Below, piece by piece: positions 23,893 to 32,114 of a DNA stretch of 33,354 bases; position 1 is the stretch's first letter; each line of letters opens with the position of its first letter. Both the position numbers and the translations under genes were made by a program. Origin of the DNA: Methanobacteriota archaeon (GTDB taxonomy: Archaea > Thermoplasmatota > Thermoplasmata > RBG-16-68-12); NCBI GenBank assembly GCA_005878385.1, contig VBMN01000081.1, positions 1-33,354 on the forward strand, in the 5' to 3' direction. The notes under the pieces are model-generated. The model was not told where the DNA came from. It ran no database searches and saw only the letters and a list, made by a program, of their open reading frames with translations.

Positions 23893-25818
23893 CTACAGCT
23901 CTTCATCCAATGTCGGGGACGGCGGCCCCGTTTGCGCGGACCCCGCCTGCGGCGCCATGATGACCGGTCGCGGATTCTTCGGCTTGCGGACCTGGATGTA
24001 GAGGATCAGGATCAGCAGCACGACGATCACGACCTCGAGCCCCGTGCTGAGGAGGGCGGTCGACTGCATCGCGGCCTGGGATTGCAGGTTGCTCAGGGCA
24101 TTCTGCAACGCGGTGATTTGATCCTTCAACGCGCCGAGGTTTGTGTTGGACGTGGACTGGAGATTGTTCAAGGCCTGTTGCAGCGCGTCGATCTGATCCT
24201 GCAGGCTCGGTCCCACCTGTGCCACCGCCGACGCGGAGGAATGGCTCGGCGTCCCCATCGTGTCGATGGCTTGGACCTGGTACCAGTACGTTCCGTTGGC
24301 CAGATTCGTATCCACGTAGCTGGTCGTCGTGCCGCCCACGTTCGCGACGAACGCCCAGTTCGTCCCGTCCGTGCTCCGATATACGTTGTAGCCGGCGACA
24401 TCCCTCTCCGGCGGCGCCGTCCATCGGACCGTCGCGTCGTGTCCGGACACGCTCGTCGGATGAATCGTCGGGGCTGAGGGCGGCCCGTTCCACCAGAGCA
24501 GGTTGAGGGCGTCCTGCGTGGCGCCAGTCTGATCCACGGTCTCCGCCGCCGCCCAGAACGTCCCGTCCCCGTCTGGGGCGATCTGCGCGTACGTGATGTT
24601 CTCGTTGTTCACGCCCGGATTCACGAAGCCCAGATATTGCTCCGAATACCAAGAGACTCCCGCGTCCGCCGAGATGGAGTAGCCCAAGCCGGTGTGTTGG
24701 ATGCCCCCAATCATGCGGGTGCCCGGCCAGGTAATCATCACCGTCCCCTGGTGGACGGCGAGCGAGGGGAAGGAATTCGGGTTCGAGGTGTGATCCCCGA
24801 TCGACCGCTGAGTCATCCAAGAGGCCCCTCGATCGCTCGAGCGCGTGTACCACACGGTGAGTCCACCGCTGTACCCGGATCGACCGTCGATCCACGCGAG
24901 GTGCAGATTGTCGTGTACGTCCACGGCAAAGCTCGGGTACAACGCGATCCCTGCGGACGGGGTCAGGGTCGCAGAGGACGACCATGAGACGCCATCGTCC
25001 GACCCAGTCATGTTGAGATGGTACTGATTCGTCGTGTTGAAGTCCGAGTCGACCGCAATGAAGACCACGTACGCGCGGCCGCGGGAGTCGAAGGCCATGC
25101 TGTCGAGGATTGCCTGCCCACCCGGGCCCTGCATGGAGATGTTGCGCTGATTGATGAAGGAGTTCCCTGCGTTCGTGCTCATCGCGAACGCGATGTTATA
25201 GAACCACACGGAGGGCGTCGTCGGCCTGTATCGGGTCCACGCGACGTACACGTTCCCGTCCGGAGCGGCCGCGATCGTGGGGTAGATGTCGTGCGTCCCA
25301 TCCGGAGGAATGCCGACGCGGACCGCGTTCAGCCAGGTCCGGCCACCGTCCACCGACTTGCTCACGTAGATGTCCTCGTAGTCCGGGGCCAGGCTCGTCC
25401 GGGTCCAGGCGACGTACAGGTTCCCGTCCCCGTCCCGGGTCGCACTCAGGTAGCCACCGACCTGCGCGACGTTCGAGACGTCGTTGATCTGTTTGTCGAA
25501 CCAGAGGACGGGACCGCCGATCGGAGTGCCACCCGTGGAATTGAACTTCGCGACTCGAATGTTCCCGACGCTAGGAATGGTCGACGAATTGCCTTGGTTG
25601 TAGAACACGTACACATGGCCTTGGTCGTCCGTCACCACGGCAGGATGATAGTTCGCGATCACCGCCGACCCGGAGACGACTTCGCCGATCGAGGCCCAGG
25701 GCACCGTGTTGTGGTCCGCCCGTGCGACCGGAGGGGCGAGGAGAAGACCCAGTCCCAGGAGGGCGACGACGAGGACAGAGACGACGGCACCATGTCCGGC
25801 TGAAACGTGGGAGTGCAT
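23893..25818 (-). CDS. Surface protein with BNR repeats, FN3 domain, coiled coil and C-terminal membrane anchor
   Basis: A 641-residue exported protein from ATG 25818; the frame extends to 26568 but that part has no domain and overlaps the ABC ATPase. Residues 1-34 are a signal peptide (VVSVLVVALLGLGLLLA, cut after VARA). Residues about 45-440 hold BNR/sialidase-like repeats with S-x-D-x-G-x-x-W (SVDGGRTW, SSDRGASW, SADAGVSW, SDDGVSW). Residues about 445-535 are an FN3 domain (DVAGYNVYRSTDG). Residues about 537-590 form a coiled coil (LQDQIDALQQALNNLQ, then LKDQITALQNALSNLQ). A helix at about 592-610 anchors it, with an acidic-ending tail (PTLDEEL). Full sialidase catalytic residues were not seen. 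It may bind glycans at the surface. Confidence 0.85.
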   Translation of the reverse strand: MHSHVSAGHGAVVSVLVVALLGLGLLLAPPVARADHNTVPWASIGEVVSGSAVIANYHPAVVTDDQGHVYVFYNQGNSSTIPSVGNIRVAKFNSTGGTPIGGPVLWFDKQINDVSNVAQVGGYLSATRDGDGNLYVAWTRTSLAPDYEDIYVSKSVDGGRTWLNAVRVGIPPDGTHDIYPTIAAAPDGNVYVAWTRYRPTTPSVWFYNIAFAMSTNAGNSFINQRNISMQGPGGQAILDSMAFDSRGRAYVVFIAVDSDFNTTNQYHLNMTGSDDGVSWSSSATLTPSAGIALYPSFAVDVHDNLHLAWIDGRSGYSGGLTVWYTRSSDRGASWMTQRSIGDHTSNPNSFPSLAVHQGTVMITWPGTRMIGGIQHTGLGYSISADAGVSWYSEQYLGFVNPGVNNENITYAQIAPDGDGTFWAAAETVDQTGATQDALNLLWWNGPPSAPTIHPTSVSGHDATVRWTAPPERDVAGYNVYRSTDGTNWAFVANVGGTTTSYVDTNLANGTYWYQVQAIDTMGTPSHSSASAVAQVGPSLQDQIDALQQALNNLQSTSNTNLGALKDQITALQNALSNLQSQAAMQSTALLSTGLEVVIVVLLILILYIQVRKPKNPRPVIMAPQAGSAQTGPPSPTLDEEL

Positions 25819-25974
25819 CACGATCCCTTCGACGGCCGGGCGTAGCGACGACGGGTTTCTAAATCTTTCGTCGCCGCGGATTCGCGGACTTCGAGCGAGG
25901 AAAATTCCAAACCCCACGGAGGCTCGGCGTGTCCGCAAAGACTTTGTCGGAGGGGACGCGATGGCGTCCGTGGT

Positions 25975-26640
25975 ATGGCGACGACGGTCCTCGCGGCATC
26001 CGGGCTGTGGAAATCCTACGATGGACGGTCCGACGTCCTCCGCGATGTGAGCTTGGAGGCGGACGCGGAAGACGCGCTCCTCATCTGGGGAGCGAACGGG
26101 AGCGGGAAGACGACGCTGCTCTCGATCCTCGGCGGACTCGACGTCCCGACCAAAGGCTCCGTGATCCTGGGAGGTCGCGAGATCGCACGACTCAAGGAAT
26201 CGGCCCTCGCGAAAGTTCGTCTCCATGATGTGGGATTCGTCTTTCAGACCCACAACCTGATCGACGACCTCACGGTCGAGGAGAACGTCGCGTTGCCGTT
26301 GCGACTCGCACGCCGTCCGGCCGACGCGCGCGTCACGGACCTCCTCCAGGCCTTCGACCTCGGTCGACTCGCGACCCGCCATCCGAACGAGATCTCCGTG
26401 GGCGAGGGTCAACGGGTCGCGGTCGCCCGCGCGCTCGCGAACGGCCCCAGGGTGATCCTGGCCGACGAGCCGACCGCCGCGCTCGATGCCGAAGGAACCT
26501 ACTCGGTCCTCACCGCGTTCGAACTCGCGCGCACCTCGTTTCACGCGGCCCTCATCGTCGCGAGCCATGATGCCGCGGTCCCAGGGTTCCGCGCCGATGC
26601 GTACCGTCTCGAGGACGGAACGTTGAGCCCCACCGGGTGA
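25975..26640 (+). CDS. ABC transporter ATPase, LolD/MacB-like, with altered signature motif
   Basis: A 221-residue ATPase. Walker A is G39-A-N-G-S-G-K45-T-T. The Q-loop region is FVFQTHNL. Walker B is VILADEP (D164, E165) followed by TAALD, and the switch His is H198 in SHD. The signature reads I140-S-V-G-E-G-Q rather than LSGGQ, with Val in place of the first Gly. This LolD/MacB branch works with FtsX-like permeases, but none lies beside it; the permease pair at 3511-5804 is the only candidate in the window. It is followed by a flippase and a CPBP protease. The start ATG 25975 is the first in frame with a downstream ATP-binding fold. Confidence 0.9.
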   Translation: MATTVLAASGLWKSYDGRSDVLRDVSLEADAEDALLIWGANGSGKTTLLSILGGLDVPTKGSVILGGREIARLKESALAKVRLHDVGFVFQTHNLIDDLTVEENVALPLRLARRPADARVTDLLQAFDLGRLATRHPNEISVGEGQRVAVARALANGPRVILADEPTAALDAEGTYSVLTAFELARTSFHAALIVASHDAAVPGFRADAYRLEDGTLSPTG

Positions 26641-26649
26641 GGACGAAGC

Positions 26650-26655
26650 CTATAT
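26650..26655 (+). promoter_or_regulatory. TATA-like box for the flippase operon
   Basis: CTATAT, 32 nt before ATG 26682. It argues for that start over the in-frame GTG at 26637, and for a separate promoter from the ATPase gene. Confidence 0.5.
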
Positions 26656-26681
26656 CCCGGTCCGCGATAGGGCCCCGCGGA

Positions 26682-28037
26682 ATGGGCATGGACCGGGCTC
26701 GGAATCGAATGGTCGAGCTCGTGGGCCGCGGGTGGGACCAGGTCAAGAGCCCTCTGTATCGCAACGCGCTTTTCATCATGATGACCACCGTGATCGGAAG
26801 CGGCCTCGGCTTTTTCTTCTGGGTCATCGTCGCGAACAAGTATGCGAAAGAGGACATGGGCGCCGCGGTCACGTTGTTCCAGACCTTGGGTTTCCTCGGG
26901 GCCCTCGGGAACCTGGGCATCGGGATCGGACTCATTCGATTCATCCCGGAGACGGAGGACAAGCAAACTCTGCTGAACACCGGACTCACGGTGTCCGGCA
27001 TCGTGACGTTCGTCCTGAGCGTGGGCTTCCTCCTCTCCCTTCCGATCGTGCTCCCGAACCTCTCGTTCGTCCTGCTGGATCCGTTGTACATCATGACGAT
27101 CATCACCTGCACCGTGGCGGTTGGGCTGGCGCCGATCTTGGACGGCGCCGCGATCGCCGTGCGTCGGGCGGACTTCCAGACCTGGCGGATCACGATCTTT
27201 GCCTTCCTCAAGATCCCGTTCGCGCTCATCGTCCTGGCATCGCCCTTCTTGAAAGGGCGTGCGGGCATCTTCCTGTCCCTGGCCGCGTCGTTTGGCATCA
27301 GCGTGGTCGTCCTCGGATTCGTCCTCCTCCGACGGGCCGTGCCCGGATATCGACCCCGACTCGACTTCCGGTTCGACCGAATCAAACCCCTCCTCAGCTT
27401 TTCCTTGGGCAACTATGTCGCCGCGGCGATCGGTGCGGCGGGCATCCTCCTCCCGACGCCCCTCATTTACGATGCCCTCGGGCCGAGCGCCGGGCCCCTG
27501 AATGCCGCGTATTTCTACGTGGCGATCGTCGTCGCGACCCTCCTGTACATCATCCCCGGTGCGGCCTTCACGTCGTTCTATGCGGAAGCGTCCCACAAGG
27601 ACATGGACCGACGTCGCGGGGAGCGGCAGGCGATTGTCCTGAGCCTCGGACTGTTGATCCCGGCCATCGCGGTGATGTGGCTTTTCTCTGAACCGATGCT
27701 GCGGTTGTTCGGCGATCCGGCGTACGCCGACGAAGCGGTCACGCCCCTCCGCATCCTCTCCTTGGCCTCGATCCCCGTCTTCTTGAACGGCGTGTTCGGG
27801 ACGCGCGTGCGCGTCCGCAAGAGGACGCTCCCGCTCATCGTCGCGGCGACGATCAGCACCGCGATCACACTGGGTCTCGGCTGGATCCTCTTGCAGAACC
27901 CGGACCTGGAGATCGACGGACTCGCGTATGCGTACGTCCTCGGCCAAGCCGCCGCGACCCCGTACCTGTTTTTCAAGGCGCGGAAGTCGTACGAGGCGAT
28001 CCCGACCGAATCGATGCTGGGGCAACCCTTGGAGTGA
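26682..28037 (+). CDS. Polysaccharide/lipid-linked sugar flippase (Wzx-like, MOP superfamily)
   Basis: A 451-residue protein with about 12 to 14 membrane helices. The N-terminus reads LYRNALFIMMTTVIGSGLGF, then FFWVIVANKYAKEDMGAAVT, the classic opening of RfbX/Wzx-type flippases, and GNLGIGIGLIRFIPE follows. The fold recurs in the second half (LLSFSLGNYVAAAIGAAG). Such proteins flip polyprenyl-linked oligosaccharides across the membrane. It precedes the CPBP gene with a 3 bp gap, forming an operon. A second flippase begins at 32308. Partner glycosyltransferases are not adjacent. Confidence 0.85.
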   Translation: MGMDRARNRMVELVGRGWDQVKSPLYRNALFIMMTTVIGSGLGFFFWVIVANKYAKEDMGAAVTLFQTLGFLGALGNLGIGIGLIRFIPETEDKQTLLNTGLTVSGIVTFVLSVGFLLSLPIVLPNLSFVLLDPLYIMTIITCTVAVGLAPILDGAAIAVRRADFQTWRITIFAFLKIPFALIVLASPFLKGRAGIFLSLAASFGISVVVLGFVLLRRAVPGYRPRLDFRFDRIKPLLSFSLGNYVAAAIGAAGILLPTPLIYDALGPSAGPLNAAYFYVAIVVATLLYIIPGAAFTSFYAEASHKDMDRRRGERQAIVLSLGLLIPAIAVMWLFSEPMLRLFGDPAYADEAVTPLRILSLASIPVFLNGVFGTRVRVRKRTLPLIVAATISTAITLGLGWILLQNPDLEIDGLAYAYVLGQAAATPYLFFKARKSYEAIPTESMLGQPLE

Positions 28038-28040
28038 GTC

Positions 28041-28898
28041 ATGGCCACGGCGACCGCGACGGCCGAAGTGGCATCCGCGAGGACCTCGCGCTGGACCTAT
28101 CTGCTCGCCTACCTCGCCGCCGTGATCGTCGCCGAGATCCTGATCGCGATCCCGGGCCCGCCGAACGGGGAGGGACGGCCGTTCCAACCGATCGGCCTCG
28201 CCATGCACATCCTCCTCGTCTTCACCCTCATGTTCGCCTCCGTCTTCCTGCAGACGAAGGACACGCCCCTCGCGTCCCTGCTCGTCGCGGTGAGCCTCGG
28301 GTCCCTCGTGCGCGTCTTCTCCCTCGCGGTCCCTCGTTTCAATTTCATCGCGACGCCGGAGACGGATCCGTTAAACACAATCCCGTGGCTCGCGCTCGTC
28401 AGCGTCCCGCTCCTCGTGTCCGTCGCCGCGGTCGCGTACGTGCAAGGATTGCGTCCGCGGGATCTCGGCCTTGTGATTCGACGCTGGAACGAGGTCCCCC
28501 TCCAATTGGCGGTCGCGATGACCGGGATCCCCCTCGGGCTGCTCGAGTTCGCGATCCTACGACCACCGAAGTGGATCCCTCAGGAGACGATCGTCGCCCT
28601 CCTGGGCGGCGGACTCGTCATCTTCCTGGCGACCGGCCTCTCCGAGGAACTCATCTTCCGCGGGATCCTGCTGAAGCGCGCGGTCGAAGCGCTCAACGAC
28701 CGGGACGGCCTCCTGTATGTGACCCTGATTTTCGCCAGCCTCCACATCTTCTTCCTGAACGGGCTCGACCTGGTGTTCGTCTTCGCGGTCGGCCTGTTCT
28801 ACGGGTTCGTCGTGCTGCAGACGAAGAATCTGTGGGGCGTCATCCTGAGTCACAGCCTCGGCAACGTGATCCTCTATCTGGTCGCGCCGTTCCACTAG
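28041..28898 (+). CDS. CPBP-family intramembrane metalloprotease
   Basis: A 285-residue protein with about eight membrane helices. The catalytic motifs are E202-E203-L-I-F-R207 in SEELIFRGIL, H235 in FASLHIFF, and H271 in LSHSLGNV. These match the E-E-x3-R, F-x3-H and H-x3-N motifs of CPBP (CAAX protease and bacteriocin-processing) enzymes. They cleave substrates within or near the membrane. It begins 3 bp after the flippase gene, with GGAGTGAGTC as the ribosome site overlapping that gene's stop, so the two are co-translated. The substrate is unknown. Confidence 0.88.
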   Translation: MATATATAEVASARTSRWTYLLAYLAAVIVAEILIAIPGPPNGEGRPFQPIGLAMHILLVFTLMFASVFLQTKDTPLASLLVAVSLGSLVRVFSLAVPRFNFIATPETDPLNTIPWLALVSVPLLVSVAAVAYVQGLRPRDLGLVIRRWNEVPLQLAVAMTGIPLGLLEFAILRPPKWIPQETIVALLGGGLVIFLATGLSEELIFRGILLKRAVEALNDRDGLLYVTLIFASLHIFFLNGLDLVFVFAVGLFYGFVVLQTKNLWGVILSHSLGNVILYLVAPFH

Positions 28899-28943
28899 GG
28901 AGCGGGCGTCCGAGAAACCGGTGCGGTCCCGAGGGCCGCAGAC

Positions 28944-29177
28944 CTAGAGCACTTCGACGACCTTCACCGCGACGATGAAGGCGAACACGACCAGGAGTGG
29001 GGTGATCGGGATGAGCAACGTGTGGGAGAGGACCTTCGACTTCAGGCTACCCGTCTCCTCCGCGTGGGCGCTCGTGAGCTCACGCATGATGAGGAACAGA
29101 ATCAGGGACGCGACCGCGGCGGCGCCGAAGCTTCCCGCCAGAAACGTGGACGTGACGGTCACGACGGTCGTGATCAT
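28944..29177 (-). CDS. Small two-helix membrane protein of unknown function
   Basis: A 77-residue protein with one helix near the N-terminus (about 12-31, LAGSFGAAAVASLILFLIM), a polar charged loop (RELTSAHAEETGSLKSKVL) and a second helix near the end (about 53-74). I do not recognise it. The start ATG 29177 follows AGAGGG by about 7 nt. Two AT-rich boxes (TTTAATATT at 29204-29212 and TTTATATAG just beyond) provide a strong promoter. Both features point to a real, well-expressed gene. The next gene upstream also makes a membrane protein. Confidence 0.65.
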   Translation of the reverse strand: MITTVVTVTSTFLAGSFGAAAVASLILFLIMRELTSAHAEETGSLKSKVLSHTLLIPITPLLVVFAFIVAVKVVEVL

Positions 29178-29203
29178 GTCTGGACCCTCTACCCTTTCTA
29201 CGG

Positions 29204-29228
29204 AATATTAAACGTAACCCTATATAAA
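29204..29228 (-). promoter_or_regulatory. AT-rich promoter with two TATA-like boxes
   Basis: On the minus strand two boxes lie in tandem: TTTATA and TTTAATATT, 51 and 35 nt before the ATG at 29177. This is the most AT-rich stretch in the window; the nearer box leaves a short leader, the farther one a leader that carries AGAGGG. Confidence 0.55.
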
Positions 29229-29294
29229 TCCATCCCCCACACGTCGTTTTTTCGAGAACCGGAACGTCCTCCCGCGGTGGAGGACCGCGGGCCA

Positions 29295-30014
29295 TCACCT
29301 CTTCCGACCGCCGGCACCGCCGCCGACGAGCCCGTACACGGTCAAGGCGACGTACCATCCGACGCCGACCCAGCTGTATCCGATCCCCAGGATCAATGCC
29401 GTGTTCAGCCGATGGTTGAACTGCGCGAAGCCGTCGGCCCCGGGGAGCATGACGCCGGAGAGTCCGAGGATCAAGGATGCAATGACGCCCGGTCCGATCA
29501 GGTACCGTCCGAGGAACTTGCGGCGCTGCATGAGGCGCTGACGCTTCGAACCGATTTTGGTGTCGTCCTCGTCGCCACCAGACGAGCGACCGCCCGCGGA
29601 CGGATTCGCGTCCATCGCCTGCGCCTCCCGGCTCGCGTTCGCCTCCACCTCGCTCAGGCTCTCGAGGAGCTCGTCGATGTCTCGGTCCACCGTGTCGCGC
29701 AGGTTCGACTGCGGCTCCGGCAACGGAGGCGGGAGCGCCTCTTGCGAGGACTGCCGCACCACCGCGCCGAGTCGCGCATCGACCTCGCGGATCTGCCGCG
29801 AGAACGACGCCCGGATGCTAAGGCCGAGGCCGGCGAGTCCCACGAGGAAGATCGCGGCGACGAGCATGTATGTGGTGTAGATCCAACGCGTGATGTCCGC
29901 AGGATACCAAGCCGCCGAAAGGCCCTGCGCGAACTGCCACGAGGCGATGCCGATGATGGCAAAGTAGATGCCGAATCCCGCCGCGAGCACGCGCGGTCGC
30001 AACTGCCTCGCCAT
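29295..30014 (-). CDS. Four-helix membrane protein with acidic coiled loop
   Basis: A 239-residue protein starting at ATG 30014 (31 nt after TATATC). Two N-terminal helices (about 9-30 and 43-65) and two C-terminal helices (about 172-195 and 208-228) flank a long central, charged, probably coiled segment (SRQIREVDARLG, then DTVDRDIDELLESLSEVE) ending in a Ser/Gly/Asp-rich stretch (SAGGRSSGGDEDD). The middle is likely cytoplasmic. No family recognised. It neighbours the small two-helix protein at 28944 in the same direction. Confidence 0.65.
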   Translation of the reverse strand: MARQLRPRVLAAGFGIYFAIIGIASWQFAQGLSAAWYPADITRWIYTTYMLVAAIFLVGLAGLGLSIRASFSRQIREVDARLGAVVRQSSQEALPPPLPEPQSNLRDTVDRDIDELLESLSEVEANASREAQAMDANPSAGGRSSGGDEDDTKIGSKRQRLMQRRKFLGRYLIGPGVIASLILGLSGVMLPGADGFAQFNHRLNTALILGIGYSWVGVGWYVALTVYGLVGGGAGGRKR

Positions 30015-30039
30015 TCGCACCCCGCCTGATTCGGGACCG

Positions 30040-30045
30040 GATATA
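30040..30045 (-). promoter_or_regulatory. TATA-like box for the four-helix membrane protein
   Basis: TATATC on the minus strand, exactly 31 nt before ATG 30014. It supports that start over the GTG at 30020. It faces the plus-strand box at 30097. Confidence 0.6.
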
Positions 30046-30096
30046 TTTCATCACCTCCTTCTCACTTTTGATTCCAGCGGAGGGTCCGGCCAAAGG

Positions 30097-30102
30097 TATA
30101 TC
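30097..30102 (+). promoter_or_regulatory. TATA-like box for the amber-interrupted gene
   Basis: TATATC about 79 nt before ATG 30176. A transcript beginning about 30 nt after it would have a leader of roughly 45-50 nt containing GGAGGAG. Confidence 0.45.
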
Positions 30103-30162
30103 CCACCCTCGTTCCCTTCCACGTAGGAGGAAGGCCCGCCCCCATACGGAGGTCGGCCCGTC

Positions 30163-30169
30163 GGAGGAG
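30163..30169 (+). promoter_or_regulatory. Shine-Dalgarno of the amber-interrupted gene
   Basis: GGAGGAG with a 6-nt gap before ATG 30176. It suggests the gene's translation start is intact. Confidence 0.6.
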
Positions 30170-30175
30170 CCTGGG

Positions 30176-30730
30176 ATGGGATTCCAAACGCGTTCGTCAC
30201 GGTTTGTGCTCCGGGAAGTCCTATTGGTCGGCCTCGCGGCCGCCGCCGCGTTCGTCTTCATCAACCACGACAATCTCTACCTGTCCCATCCCTTCCGCCT
30301 CGCGGACGCGCGGATCGAGTCGTATGCCCTCGCGACCGCGATGATCTATCTGTTCCTTCGACTCGTGATCGTCGCACTGGAACTGCGCCCGCCGCGATCG
30401 CATGAGGAACTGGTCCGGTGCCCGGAGTGCGGATAGTGGCTCGACGATCCGACCGCCGCCGGCCTGGAGGCCCACCGCCGGATCGAGCTCACGCCGAAGC
30501 CGTCGCGGAAGGAGATCGTCTCCGCGGTCGCCCTTCGGAAGGCGGTGGACGCGGCGCGCCGTGGGAACCTGAGGCCTCCGCATCCCGGCGTCGTCGAGCC
30601 GAACCCCGCGGTCCCGAATCCGACGAACGTGACGAGCGAGGATCTGGTCGCGGCCCTGAACGACCCGGACTTCCTCGAACGGGCAAGGCACAGCCCGGAG
30701 CCGCCGGTCGATCGGCGCCTCAAGCGCTGA
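30176..30730 (+). pseudogene. Membrane protein with CPECG motif, interrupted in frame by amber TAG
   Basis: From ATG 30176 the frame codes 86 residues: two membrane helices (about 13-30 and 50-68), then SHEELVRCPECG. TAG follows at 30434-30436. The same frame continues with 97 residues of GC-rich, codon-normal sequence (WLDDPTAAGLEAHRRIELTP, then SRKEIVSAVALRKAVDAARR and SEDLVAALNDPDFLERA) to TGA at 30730. CPECG-x-WLDDP reads as one zinc-ribbon-like stretch, so the TAG replaces a single residue (Lys AAG or Gln CAG are one base away). Either a recent nonsense mutation, a consensus error, or recoding explains it. As written, the product is 30176-30436, with a possible short restart at GTG 30545. 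The last 11 bases overlap the convergent Nudix gene. Confidence 0.65.
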
Positions 30731-31295
30731 GGCCGACGAACACGAGGAGCTCCTCGAGCACTCGATACGTGAAGCCCCAGATCAGCCACTCGCGGTGCGT
30801 GTACGAAGGCACGAGCAGTTCGCCCAGGATCGTGGGCACGAGCGTCTTGCCTTGGGCCGGCGGCAGCTGCGCCAGGGGCGTCCAGAAGACGGCGGTCATC
30901 TCCGGGCCGGGAGTCGGCTCGACGGGTGCGGACGCGAGGGCCACGAAGGGGACGACGAGCAATTCGGGCTTGTTTCCCGGAGCCCGCGGCGCCATGTGGC
31001 CGAGGACCTCCGCACGGCCGTTCAGGTCGATCCCGACCTCCTCGCGCGTCTCACGGATCGCCGTGTTGAGCAAGGTCCCGTCCTCGGCATGGTGTCGTCC
31101 GCCGGGTAGGCCGACTTGTCCGGACCACGGGTCGCCCTCCCGTTTCCTCCGTTCACCGAGGAGGACCTCGAGGCCGTCCGGCTCCTCCCGCAGCAGGATC
31201 ATGACCGCGGCCGCCGGTTTCGTCTTCAGTTCGGCCTCCGCGAGTTCCAGCGGGAGCAGGAATTTTCGCAGCCGTTCGAGCGACGCGTTCGACAA
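30720..31295 (-). CDS. Nudix hydrolase, CoA-pyrophosphatase-like
   Basis: A 191-residue protein from TTG 31295. The Nudix box is G65-G-R-H-H-A-E-D, then R81-E-T-R-E-E-V-G88-I. It is preceded by LLGERRKREGDPWSGQVGLP, the extra motif of CoA pyrophosphatases (NudL/PCD1 type: L-x-x-R-x-x-x-x, then G-Q-V-x-x-P-G-G). It probably hydrolyses CoA or a derivative to 4'-phosphopantetheine and 3',5'-ADP with Mg. There is no ATG; a weak CAAATAG box 31 nt upstream fits the TTG. Its 3' end overlaps the amber-interrupted gene by 11 bases. Confidence 0.88.
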   Translation of the reverse strand: MSNASLERLRKFLLPLELAEAELKTKPAAAVMILLREEPDGLEVLLGERRKREGDPWSGQVGLPGGRHHAEDGTLLNTAIRETREEVGIDLNGRAEVLGHMAPRAPGNKPELLVVPFVALASAPVEPTPGPEMTAVFWTPLAQLPPAQGKTLVPTILGELLVPSYTHREWLIWGFTYRVLEELLVFVGLSA

Positions 31296-31441
31296 CCGGA
31301 CGCCGAAAGGACATTCGCGCTATTTGGTATTCGCCGCGCCGGCTTCCACCGTGCGCCGAGGAGGACCCAGGACTCGATCCTCAACTTTGTCCGAGGCGAA
31401 CGCCGCCGACGGGTCAATGAACCGGGATGAACCGAAATCGA

Positions 31442-31447
31442 TTTATC
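31442..31447 (+). promoter_or_regulatory. TATA-like box for the DUF998 gene
   Basis: TTTATC, 28 nt before ATG 31470. It argues for that start over GTG 31458. Confidence 0.5.
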
Positions 31448-31469
31448 ATGCTTCGGAGTGGGACTCGCC

Positions 31470-32114
31470 ATGGGTCGCGCGGGCCGCACTCTCCCTAGTC
31501 ATCAGATTGCGGGCTTGTTTCTCCTGGCCGGAAGCGCCGTGTTCGCCCTCGGCATCACCATCGCGGAGACTCTCTATCCGGCCTACAGCGTGTCGCACGA
31601 CTTCCTTGCCGACTTGGGCGGGGGACCCAGCGCGCTCGTCTTCAATTCGTCGATCACATTCTTCGGCGTCGCCCTCATCGCCGCGGGCGTGTTTCTTTTC
31701 CGGGCGTTCCGAGATCTTCCGCTCACCGTCGCCTTGGTTCTCGCGGGAATCGGGGCGATCGGCTTCGGCTTGGTACCGGCCACGGACAATCTCGCGCCGG
31801 AGACGTACCGTAACCTCGCGATCCACACCGGCTTCGCCCTCGCGGCCTACTTCTTCGCCGCCTTGGCAGCGATCCTCGCGGTCCGAGTGGTCCGGTCCCC
31901 GTTCGGCTACATTTCGGTCGCCCTCGGGATCGTCTCCCTTGTGGCCCTCGGATTGCTCGGGACGGATCAGTACGGAATCCTCGGCCGGGGAGGAATGGAA
32001 CGGATGGTCGTGTGGCCTCTCCTCCTCTGGGGCGTCGCGGTGGGAGGATCCCTACTGACGATCCGGTCGCTCGACAAGAAGGGCGTCGCGTCCGTCGGAA
32101 CGGCCCAGACCTAA
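31470..32114 (+). CDS. DUF998-family membrane protein
   Basis: A 214-residue protein with six membrane helices. The first helix (about 14-33) is followed by YSVSHDFLADLGGGPSALVF, the DUF998 landmark in which a His-Asp pair sits at the outer face before the second helix. NSSITFFGVALIAAG and, later, ATDNLAPETYRNLAIHTGFA also fit. Function unknown in all known members. ATG 31470 was chosen by the TTTATC spacing. The following 193 bp to the second flippase have weak TATT-containing boxes (32218-32224 and 32232-32238) and otherwise nothing I can identify. Confidence 0.82.
   Translation: MGRAGRTLPSHQIAGLFLLAGSAVFALGITIAETLYPAYSVSHDFLADLGGGPSALVFNSSITFFGVALIAAGVFLFRAFRDLPLTVALVLAGIGAIGFGLVPATDNLAPETYRNLAIHTGFALAAYFFAALAAILAVRVVRSPFGYISVALGIVSLVALGLLGTDQYGILGRGGMERMVVWPLLLWGVAVGGSLLTIRSLDKKGVASVGTAQT

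Noticed and set aside
25819-26568. N-terminal extension of the BNR/FN3 protein
   Set aside because: It would overlap the ABC ATPase on the other strand and precede an obvious signal peptide; the signal begins at ATG 25818.
30434-30436. Pyrrolysine or genome-wide amber reassignment
   Set aside because: TAG terminates about a third of complete genes here, so reassignment across the genome is unlikely. Local recoding is kept only as a possibility.
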